From positions 1 to 23,745 of the forward strand of contig CAIJKT010000009.1 of the NCBI GenBank assembly GCA_903821255.1: a stretch of DNA of 23,745 nucleotides, in the 5' to 3' direction. The position numbers and the translations under genes are program-made. Positions within the stretch are counted from its first letter, which is position 1; the number at the start of each line of letters is the position of its first letter. Below the pieces are notes generated by a model that had not been told where the DNA came from, made no database searches, and worked only from the letters and a program-made list of their open reading frames with translations. The DNA is from an uncultured Lentisphaeria bacterium. Lineage in GTDB: Bacteria > Verrucomicrobiota > Lentisphaeria > Victivallales > Victivallaceae. Shown here piece by piece: positions 7,944-15,387 of this stretch.

Positions 7944-10163
7944 CTAACACTCCTTGATTTTAAACTCTCTGCCTTCCGACATGCTGTTGATAATTTTACC
8001 GTTCTTGAAATGGATGGACGCCCACTCGCATCCGGAGAACTCAAAAACCCGTCCGGCATATTTTATGATTCCGTCAAAAGGCCATATCTTGCTTTCATGC
8101 TGCAAAGTTCCCGGGATTTCCTGAGACGATGGAGTCACTCCCCAGCCTGGGGCTCCATCGCGAGGAGCCAAGATCAGAACACCGTCCCTCGTTTCTCCGA
8201 AGAGACGATAGATGCAATTACCATACACTTTCACCTGGCTCTCATCCCATTTTTTCAGAACGCCGATGAGATCCTCGCGCGGATCAAGTCCGGGCAGCCA
8301 ATAGATGCCGGATCGGTTATGCAATGCCACAAGTTCGTGGAAAAAGTTTTCAATCCGTTCACTTTTCGGATTGATGATGTCGGTTTCCGGCACTACGTCA
8401 AGAAATGGAGGTTCCCAGGCGTCTGGAGCAATCTTGAACCGTTTCGCCGCCGCTTCTTGCAGATAGGATGCCGGGCCGAATGATTTGAAGCCAGCTATGG
8501 AGGCGAAATCAATCTTCTTCCCGTCCGCTTCGAATGCCGGTTCCGGACCGACAAAAACTAATTTGAGACCCTGTCGATTGTATTGTAGCAGTTTCTTCCA
8601 TAATCCGACCGGAAGTACTCGCGCGTATGGCAGTACCAGCACGCTGTATTTTCCCCCTGACGTATGAAGTTTTCCGTCAAGCATCTTGCCATCCATCAAC
8701 AGTTCCGAGCTGACAAAGTCCGCGAATAGCGAACTGTCTGTGAGGAACAGTGATAGATTCTGGAAGAAGGTGTACTCCGCCCGGGCAAACTGCTTTTGCA
8801 TCGAGGCGTAGCCTTCCCAACCATACCAGATGGCGAACTGCGACTCCCCGGTTCGCTCCCCTATCATTTCGTCCAGTTTGTTCAGGAGCGCGGCATCATT
8901 GTCCACCAGGCTTTTTATCGGCTCAAGCTGCAATGCGGTGATCCCTTCTGTGAAATCCGAGTAAACATGGGTGAATGTATTGACATGATATAGCGTTTTT
9001 AAACGGTTCATAAGACGGTAGTAGCTGTGATTGGGCTGATAGATCCAGTCATTGTAATAGGCGTTTCTCCTTTTCAAACCCTTCTTGATGCTGTCGGCAA
9101 GCATGATTGGGAAGAGAAGAGCTTTGCGCTCAAGTGCGTATCCACCGTCCGTCCAAGCATCAGTCAGCACATGGCTTAACCGGAAATGATCAAAGACGCC
9201 GGCCGCAAGATCGCATGGCAATCCGGACCAGGTGGGATGTGTTCCAAGGATTATATGCTCGCCCCAGATGCTTTTCGCCTGATCAAAATGAACTTTCTGG
9301 ACATGATAGTTCATATCCGACAGAGTCCTGTAATAATCGCAGCGTATCTTGGCCGCTTCCGGCGTGTCGTCAAATTCATCGAGATAAATCAGTTTATCTC
9401 GGAGTTCATAGCCGTTAGTCGTCTTGAAAAGTTCAAAGAAATCATGTCCCGCCCGGAAACTCGTCATATCGCCATGCCCTTTGCCGGGTTCGTCCCAGGC
9501 AATTCCGTCCAATGGCAGGTCGCGGTAATTCTCCAGCAGTTCCGACTGCATGGAGAAATAAGTCTTTGATGCATGGTCAATTCTTGAATTGTTTGACGCG
9601 GTAACATAAAGTTTTATCCTGCCCTGATAATTATCCGGCAGTCTGCCCCGGAGCTGGTAGCCGTTAACAGGACGCCCGACATGCTGCCATTCAAACCGGA
9701 ACTTTGATTTCAGATTAGTGAAACCATTCTTTCCTCCCAGCCCGTAAACGGCAGAGACTTCAACAATAGTGGATTGCCGTGAGGATTGAGGTTCCTGAAC
9801 AAATACTTCAAATCTGCCGTTATATACGTCAACGCTTACAGGTATAATCACCCACAATGCCGCCAGCGGATCACGTGTAACAACATCTTCCGCCCAGTGG
9901 GTGGGATCGGTGTCCAGGATGAACTTTAAATTATTTTCATGTGCAATGTCGATGATGCGTTTCAATGCGGTCTTTACGCAGTCATCAAACAGATTAAGCT
10001 TCATGTGGCGAACTACGCAAAACCAATATGCATAGCCGGCATTTGCCGCCCGTTCCAGATGTGGACGCGCCAATTCCGGATTTTTCACCCACTCCACGGA
10101 CAGGAAACCGCCGGAAACCTGTTTCTTTGAAAAAGATCTTTCAACTTGTTTTTTAAATTTCAT
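7944..10163 (-). CDS. Unassigned TIM-barrel-like putative glycosidase
   Basis: I cannot place this 739-aa protein in a numbered GH family. Residues ~15-110 look like the first strands of a beta/alpha barrel (FLSVEWV, YAYWFCVVRH, LKFILDTDPTHW). A beta-sandwich segment (~110-205) follows, and the barrel then resumes with PLDGIAWDEPGKG. E225 in that motif is a candidate acid/base because it sits at the end of a predicted strand, as in clan GH-A enzymes. Residues ~460-560 (GGKYSVLVLPYARVLP...LKLVFVGPEP) resemble the flavodoxin-like domain that follows the barrel in GH42 and related enzymes. A short beta tail ends the protein. There is no signal peptide. The ribosome site is weak (AAGAAG seven bases before ATG). 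It starts 70 bases after the GH20-like gene ends, so co-transcription is likely. Hydrolase function is inferred from fold-like features and context only. Confidence 0.72.
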   Translation of the reverse strand: MKFKKQVERSFSKKQVSGGFLSVEWVKNPELARPHLERAANAGYAYWFCVVRHMKLNLFDDCVKTALKRIIDIAHENNLKFILDTDPTHWAEDVVTRDPLAALWVIIPVSVDVYNGRFEVFVQEPQSSRQSTIVEVSAVYGLGGKNGFTNLKSKFRFEWQHVGRPVNGYQLRGRLPDNYQGRIKLYVTASNNSRIDHASKTYFSMQSELLENYRDLPLDGIAWDEPGKGHGDMTSFRAGHDFFELFKTTNGYELRDKLIYLDEFDDTPEAAKIRCDYYRTLSDMNYHVQKVHFDQAKSIWGEHIILGTHPTWSGLPCDLAAGVFDHFRLSHVLTDAWTDGGYALERKALLFPIMLADSIKKGLKRRNAYYNDWIYQPNHSYYRLMNRLKTLYHVNTFTHVYSDFTEGITALQLEPIKSLVDNDAALLNKLDEMIGERTGESQFAIWYGWEGYASMQKQFARAEYTFFQNLSLFLTDSSLFADFVSSELLMDGKMLDGKLHTSGGKYSVLVLPYARVLPVGLWKKLLQYNRQGLKLVFVGPEPAFEADGKKIDFASIAGFKSFGPASYLQEAAAKRFKIAPDAWEPPFLDVVPETDIINPKSERIENFFHELVALHNRSGIYWLPGLDPREDLIGVLKKWDESQVKVYGNCIYRLFGETRDGVLILAPRDGAPGWGVTPSSQEIPGTLQHESKIWPFDGIIKYAGRVFEFSGCEWASIHFKNGKIINSMSEGREFKIKEC

Positions 10164-10233
10164 TTATTCTTCTTGTCTTTATATTTTTAAATTTCCGCTT
10201 TTCCAAATGATTCGCTCCGCTAATCAATAAATC

Positions 10234-12213
10234 TTACCTCTCGCATCTGAACGCCCATTGCGTCTCTGTGACATCGCCTTTCTTTAGCGGTCTGTATATC
10301 CCGTGTAGATCCGGCGTCATGAAAGTGCTCGACCAGTCAACATAAAAACCGGAGCCACCAACTTCGCCGCAGTCAATCGTCAGCAGATAATTCTGTTTCT
10401 TCACCTGGACCAATCTTTTTGACGGAATGACGAAGAACGAGTTTTTCACATCTTTGAATGACAGACTTTGAAGCTGATTCTTTTCCTCCCATTGCAGGCT
10501 TGTACTGTTTAATTCCGAATCGCAGAGCGACAAAGGCAGATTGAAATTGAAAGTGCCATACGTGAAGTCCAGCTTGTTCATCGCCCTGATAGAATATGAG
10601 AAACCGGTCGTTCCTCTTTTTATAGAGATCAGGTATGTTACGTCAACATGGCAGAAGCTTCCTGACAATTCAACAGTTTTGACTTCCGGTGAATCGGCGA
10701 TGATCTTCCAGGAGAATGGAAAATTCCAAAGTATGCACGGATTGTGGTGCGTACCCAGCGCCCAAATCGGTCGGAATCCGCCAATCGAGGTAAAGCTCCG
10801 GTATCCTCCTTTCTCGAAGATATTTCCTCTCTTTAATACTGCATCAAGGTTTCCGGGAATAATTATCTCATTGCCAAAACACCAGTTCTGAAGAGTCCCC
10901 CCAAATCGCGGATAGACTTCAAATGATTCGTCACCATTTACAAATCTGAACCATTCACCTTTTTGAGAGTCCTTTCCGGCAATCAATTCAAATGAATCCT
11001 TTTCCTTGCGAACTTCGCAAGTCTTCTCCGGCACAGGAACGCGGCAACAGAGTGCCATGGCTACAGAGATGGATTTATTGTAGTCACGGCACTCTGCTGC
11101 CGTGCTCCTTGATTGTAACTCAGTATAAATCGGACCCTCGCTGAAGTGATATTTCTCAAAGGACTCCAGTACCGCCCTATAATTGTGACTGATCATATTT
11201 TCAAAGAAAGCATGAGCTTCTGGATATTTCTCCCAAGCTCCGGCATTCAGAAGTTCACTTATCTTCTTGACATAGCCGGGAGTCAGCACAGAATTCGGAT
11301 TGCGCTCAATCAACTCGTAAAACGATGCGGTCTCGACAATTTGCATGGGTGGTTTTTCATTCTTCAGAATCATTCCCACCAGCGGAATATCTACAGTTTC
11401 CTTCTCCCAGCTTATATTCTCCCAAGATGTCATCATGAACATGTCAACCTTGTGGCGTTCCATCGAAGCGACCGCAGACTCGATCGCCTTAATCCTGCGT
11501 ACTGTCAGTAGACCATCGCACAAACCCGATGCCATGATAACTTGGAAACCGAGCCTCTTGAAGGTGTCCAGCACCGCATAGTCGGACTCTTCATCGTAAA
11601 ACCAGAATGCGATGACAGCTTCCCTCGACAGCATCTTCATGGCCTCGGGATAATGCATAAGCATGTCATGCCAGACAATCGGAATCCGTTTCTGCGAGAC
11701 CAGATATTCAACGGCGAGATTGACTTGATCCGCCCAAACTTTGGCGACATTGAAATCATCGAGTGCTAGGAGATGGTTTGGTGCCTGCCACTCATCACCG
11801 CCGATCAGAAAATATTCACCCTTGGAAAACGAGCAGTATTCATTCAGGCACCGCAGCATCCAATCCTTTGCGATCTTCGCAGTCACATCCATTTCGAACC
11901 CGTCTTTTTCGCCGGCGAGCTCTGGATAGACTTTGCATATCTGAGTGGTGTGCCCGATGACATTGAAATGCGGAATGAGTTCGATCCCGTATTCTCCGGC
12001 AGTCTTGTCGAAGTCACGCCATTGTCCGGCGGTGTATGCGCATTTCGGACACGCCTTCTCCATTGACGGCAGTTTTATCATATTCTCTAGATAAGGCAGA
12101 AAATGGGTAAACCCGGAGTCAGCCGCAAGCTTCATCGCCCTTTTGAATATCTCAGGCTTCAGATAAGCGCCGCGTCCGATGTCAAAATGGTAGCAATTAA
12201 ATTTTAAATCCAT
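10234..12213 (-). CDS. GH20-like putative beta-hexosaminidase with C-terminal beta domain
   Basis: Residues ~5-300 of this 659-aa protein read as a GH20-type TIM barrel. ELIPHFNVIGHTTQICKVYPELA (~78-100) matches the GH20 IPE.D.PGH...YPEL strand. YFLIGGDEWQ contains the Asp-Glu pair (D140, E141) that in GH20 polarises the substrate N-acetyl group and acts as acid/base. TSWE (262-265) fits a later barrel strand. The barrel is compact and lacks the usual N-terminal GH20b domain. A CPKC pair lies at 55-58. The C-terminal ~250 residues look like an aldose-mutarotase-type beta-sandwich. No signal peptide is seen, so it probably acts in the cytoplasm on an imported oligosaccharide. The ribosome site is poor. 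N-acetylhexosaminidase activity is the best guess, but the low overall similarity allows another substrate. Confidence 0.75.
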   Translation of the reverse strand: MDLKFNCYHFDIGRGAYLKPEIFKRAMKLAADSGFTHFLPYLENMIKLPSMEKACPKCAYTAGQWRDFDKTAGEYGIELIPHFNVIGHTTQICKVYPELAGEKDGFEMDVTAKIAKDWMLRCLNEYCSFSKGEYFLIGGDEWQAPNHLLALDDFNVAKVWADQVNLAVEYLVSQKRIPIVWHDMLMHYPEAMKMLSREAVIAFWFYDEESDYAVLDTFKRLGFQVIMASGLCDGLLTVRRIKAIESAVASMERHKVDMFMMTSWENISWEKETVDIPLVGMILKNEKPPMQIVETASFYELIERNPNSVLTPGYVKKISELLNAGAWEKYPEAHAFFENMISHNYRAVLESFEKYHFSEGPIYTELQSRSTAAECRDYNKSISVAMALCCRVPVPEKTCEVRKEKDSFELIAGKDSQKGEWFRFVNGDESFEVYPRFGGTLQNWCFGNEIIIPGNLDAVLKRGNIFEKGGYRSFTSIGGFRPIWALGTHHNPCILWNFPFSWKIIADSPEVKTVELSGSFCHVDVTYLISIKRGTTGFSYSIRAMNKLDFTYGTFNFNLPLSLCDSELNSTSLQWEEKNQLQSLSFKDVKNSFFVIPSKRLVQVKKQNYLLTIDCGEVGGSGFYVDWSSTFMTPDLHGIYRPLKKGDVTETQWAFRCER

Positions 12214-12294
12214 GAGAATGTCTCTTAGTTATTCCTGTTTTTTCTAAAAAAATCCTGTCATCTCTTCCTTAATTTTAAAATCACCGCAGTTGCA

Positions 12295-12447
12295 TAGGGG
12301 GCACGCCCGAATACCGCTTAGTTAAGTCTTAACAGCGGGAGAAGACTCAAGCTGAAGCTTGTACTCCAACCCCGGAAATTCCTAAGTTGGAGTCCAAACT
12401 TTAGTTTGTCTTTTCTTATCTAAGCGCCATTCGGGGCAAGCCCCATA
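12295..12447. repeat. Nested palindromic element I
   Basis: Outer arms at 12295-12321 and 12420-12447 are imperfectly complementary (shared core CGCTTAG/CTAAGCG, with GAAT and GCCC blocks). Inside, 12343-12370 pairs with 12386-12411 at about 22 of 26 positions plus a two-base bulge. Each inner arm is itself a small hairpin, CAAGCTGAAGCTTG and CAAACTTTAGTTTG. The architecture matches element II, which has a different sequence. Confidence 0.6.
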
Positions 12448-12536
12448 CCTATCAAGCTAAGGAAAAATGAACTCATTTGAACACCCAACATCCAATCCGT
12501 CATATTCTTGTTTTTTTTGCACGTTTTTCACAAAAT

Positions 12537-12575
12537 CAATTGTTAAGTTTTTGCGCAGCAAAAAGTTAACAATTG
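12537..12575. terminator. 18-bp near-perfect hairpin with 3-nt loop
   Basis: Arms 12537-12554 and 12558-12575 pair at 17 of 18 positions; the one mismatch is G against G. The ends are CAATTGTTAA and TTAACAATTG. The plus-strand side is followed by TCTTTTTC, the minus-strand side by ATTTTG. It could act as a (possibly bidirectional) terminator between the genes ending at 12944 and starting at 12213. The AT-rich stem is atypical, so a protein-binding palindrome or repeat remains possible. Confidence 0.45.
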
Positions 12576-12637
12576 TCTTTTTCGTGCTTTGCCCCGTCAG
12601 CCATGATGGATATCATGGTCGGATGACTAGCAGTCTG

Positions 12638-12770
12638 TCGGACTTAGAAATGGGCGTGACTGCGGGGGATTTAGCTTGTAGTAGCGCATGTTTGCGCGTT
12701 CTTCATGGGTTTTAACTTCCGTAAAGAACGCTCGAACACGAGCTACTACGAGCAAAGACACTAAGTCCGA
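12638..12770. repeat. Nested palindromic element II
   Basis: The outer arms TCGGACTTAG (12638-12647) and CTAAGTCCGA (12761-12770) are perfectly complementary. The inner arms 12678-12703 and 12724-12749 are complementary at 22 of 26 positions and share GTAGTAGC and GCGTTCTT blocks. No coding sequence lies inside. The size and nested form suggest a MITE- or REP-like non-autonomous element. Confidence 0.65.
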
Positions 12771-12943
12771 TTGCACAATATTTTTTTATCCATTGCTTTA
12801 GAATACCTTATTGATTTGAGGTAATTTCAAAACTCAAGAAACGTTATTGACATAAGCATCATTGAGCTTTTGAAATGGCCTCCGTGCGTTTTTGTTTTCC
12901 AAATTCCATCATATTCATTTGATCAATCCTGAGCGTCACGATT

Positions 12944-15211
12944 TCAGGTTATCTTCAAAAACTCCTTCAGTTTATCAATCTTCGCATTGGTGCCGGCAAG
13001 CAGGTCGGATAATTCACGCTCCGTCAGGCTCGTGCGAGTGTAACACGGCCGCATCTCCGCGAAGCCCGCAAGCATTTCGCAAAAACGCTCCTGCACCCCG
13101 ATGTCTTCACGCACCAGGTCAAGATACAGCTTCTCCTTTTCCAAGGCGGATTTCTCATCGCCCTCTCTGCGGCTTTTTTCAAGGGCGGTCCGTAATTGGT
13201 AGGCGCGGATTACGTCGCAGCGCTGCCGGCATAGCGCGTCCGCGATGGCAATCGAGGCATAGTTCAGTTCCGCATATTCTTTTTGGGTCGGACGGGCCTT
13301 CGCCGCCCCGTAGCAACAAATGCCAATGAACTCCTTGTCGCTGGCCGAACCGACGGCTTCTTGTGCGACCTTGGCCGCAGCGGCAAGATGGGCATTCATC
13401 ACCATCATCTTGTCTAAAAAGGAGCTCTCTTTGAGTTTCTCAAAATCGGCTGCGCGATATGGCTCGACCCTGGAATAGAGTTGAATCGTGGAATTATATG
13501 TGCTGACAATATCCGGGAGAACCGTCTGCGAAAGACCGTTGCCTGCAAAACCTGGACTAAGACCTACAAAGAACATGCTGCCCTGCAGCGGATGAAACTT
13601 CATGTCATCGTTCCACACATCAAAAGCTTTTTTGATTTCTTCCCAGGCTTTATACATCAATTCCCCGCCTCGCACCCCAAACTGCTGCACAGACAGGTCG
13701 GCGAGGAGTTTTTCCGGACTCTGCCCTGGATCCCAAATAAAACGCTGGGCGACCAGCGCGTTGATTTGATTAAGCCCTGGCAACGGTCCATCGAACTCCA
13801 TAATGTTTTTCAGTCCCCGTTGTTCATATCGGGTTATCGCACTGCATACTGAAAAGGGGAAGGGAAGACCGTTTGGGATTACGTCAAGAAGATTATTGAA
13901 CTCAATCAAACCATACAGCGGGACCTTGCGTTCTTTTGCCGCTGCCTGGGAGACCGCAAACGAACGGTCAGGCTCTCCATTTTCGGGAATCATGATGTCC
14001 CGGTCGCTCCCGTTCCAAGAGCTAATCAAGGAACCATAGCCCTGGGCCGCGTGCAACAACTTCTCTATGTTTTCGTTATAGTGAACGCTTCCCCAAAACC
14101 GCAAATCAAAGTCCGGCCTTTCTTCCCGCGCCGCTTGCGCCAAAAGAGTGACGAATGCGGCTTGGCTTTCCCAAGGGTTATGCATGTCAGTCGGCGATTC
14201 TTTGCAGACCGATTTACAGCGCGGGCATAGAGCCGGAGTGCAAAGCCAGCTTGTTCCATCCAAATTGTAGAAAGCGATACCCTTGACATCCGGATATTCC
14301 CGCACAAACTTTTTAACCATGTTTTTATAGTGCTCTTGCACGATTGGACTGCTGACACACAACGTCGGTTCCAGCCCATCCTTACCGCCACCCCACGGTC
14401 TCTTGACTGTGCCGACCGCTTCCGACGGGTATTTTCCCACCCCGCCCGCCAGCGAGGGAATGATCGGTTCCTCGAACCAAAAATATACGTCGATTCCATA
14501 TTTTTTGCAGAGCGCACCGGCGGACTTCAGTTTTGTCTGTAAATCAAGAGACGGCGGTGGCTGGAAGGGAAACACGTCGCTTTTGACATATGTCTGAAGC
14601 TTGCCATACGGGGTTCCGACAACACCAACATCCAAAAGAATGGCTTGATTCGCTCCGATTCGCGAAAGATAGGCCGCCTTTTCCTCCGGCAGCCCTTCGT
14701 TCGAAAAATTCACACTATTGAAATAATGGCCTGGAGCACTCATCCTTTTGCGGAAAGACGGAATCGTTTTGACATCGAGATCTCCATTTTTCATCTCTTT
14801 CATGACAAAATCCTCGAACGCGTATTCGCCATATAGCACGCCACGCGGATTTGCCCCTGCGATCACGACGTCATGGCCGACGTGCTTCAAGTGAAACCCG
14901 TCATCCTCTGCGGAGACATTTCGGATGTCCATGTCTCCCCTGTCGCCGAAATGCATAATCGCTTTCAGGTTGGAATCCCGTCCGAGCAGAAAGCGTTTCT
15001 TGCCGGCTGACTTCGACTCCGGCACTATGCGGATTGCGATGCCGCCCTTGCCGAGAAACTTCTGTAGCTCTTCTGCGGCCGTGTTCTCTACGATGTCAGG
15101 CTCGTCTGTAGTGACGATTTCATAATCGTCACCGATTCCGAGTTGAGATAGACCGGCTCCAATCAGGCTCTTTTCATAGATAGTCACTTTGGGTGCCTTG
15201 ACTGTTGACAT
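12944..15211 (-). CDS. GH67N/GH20-like putative glycosidase, cytoplasmic
   Basis: The start at 15211 (755 aa) is chosen because AGGAAG (15217-15222) lies five bases before that ATG. The in-frame ATG at 15250 has no ribosome site. Numbered from 15250, residues ~45-150 form an alpha/beta domain typical of the N-terminus of GH67 and related enzymes (TAAEELQKFLG, FLLGRDS, GANPRGVLYGEYAFEDF). A TIM barrel occupies ~165-520, with YFWFEEP (~256-262) and GIAFYNLDGTSWLC on predicted strands. Four cysteines (337, 342, 345, 349) sit just after that strand and may bind zinc. The C-terminal ~240 residues are largely helical. No signal peptide is seen. The reaction and substrate are unknown; a uronic-acid or hexosamine glycosidase is possible. 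About 175 bases separate it from the DUF4838 gene upstream. Confidence 0.78.
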   Translation of the reverse strand: MSTVKAPKVTIYEKSLIGAGLSQLGIGDDYEIVTTDEPDIVENTAAEELQKFLGKGGIAIRIVPESKSAGKKRFLLGRDSNLKAIMHFGDRGDMDIRNVSAEDDGFHLKHVGHDVVIAGANPRGVLYGEYAFEDFVMKEMKNGDLDVKTIPSFRKRMSAPGHYFNSVNFSNEGLPEEKAAYLSRIGANQAILLDVGVVGTPYGKLQTYVKSDVFPFQPPPSLDLQTKLKSAGALCKKYGIDVYFWFEEPIIPSLAGGVGKYPSEAVGTVKRPWGGGKDGLEPTLCVSSPIVQEHYKNMVKKFVREYPDVKGIAFYNLDGTSWLCTPALCPRCKSVCKESPTDMHNPWESQAAFVTLLAQAAREERPDFDLRFWGSVHYNENIEKLLHAAQGYGSLISSWNGSDRDIMIPENGEPDRSFAVSQAAAKERKVPLYGLIEFNNLLDVIPNGLPFPFSVCSAITRYEQRGLKNIMEFDGPLPGLNQINALVAQRFIWDPGQSPEKLLADLSVQQFGVRGGELMYKAWEEIKKAFDVWNDDMKFHPLQGSMFFVGLSPGFAGNGLSQTVLPDIVSTYNSTIQLYSRVEPYRAADFEKLKESSFLDKMMVMNAHLAAAAKVAQEAVGSASDKEFIGICCYGAAKARPTQKEYAELNYASIAIADALCRQRCDVIRAYQLRTALEKSRREGDEKSALEKEKLYLDLVREDIGVQERFCEMLAGFAEMRPCYTRTSLTERELSDLLAGTNAKIDKLKEFLKIT

Positions 15212-15387
15212 GCTTGCTTCCTGTAGGTAATTAAACTGAGCCAATTTCATAATTCTGAATTTTTCAGAGTTTTAAATTTGCATTTTTTTATTTTTGTAAA
15301 ATTTATTTAAAATTCCGACTTATTCTTAAAACGTTCTTTACTTCTACTTTATGTTTCAGTACAACTTAACTTCTTCAGTTAGTTTTT

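Larger units (their letters stand above)
12214..12943. other. 730-base gene-free region rich in palindromes
   Basis: No convincing gene is seen on either strand. The region contains two nested palindromic elements (12295-12447 and 12638-12770), a long near-perfect hairpin (12537-12575) and a small one, CCATGAT-GGAT-ATCATGG (12601-12618). An 82-codon plus-strand ORF crosses the palindromes and is considered accidental. The gap separates the GH20-like gene from its upstream neighbour and may mark an operon boundary, although no clear promoter was found. Confidence 0.6.

Noticed and set aside
7911..8483. 190-codon plus-strand ORF
   Set aside because: It lies opposite the 739-aa gene, shows no recognisable domain, and reads as the mirror of that gene's codon pattern.
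12467..12715. 82-codon plus-strand ORF
   Set aside because: It runs across the long hairpin and part of a palindromic element, and its sequence changes character at each repeat boundary.
12859..12918. 19-codon minus-strand ORF (MNMMEFGKQKRTEAI...) with AGGA eight bases upstream
   Set aside because: It could be the start of a lost gene, but 19 residues give no family match that I can defend.
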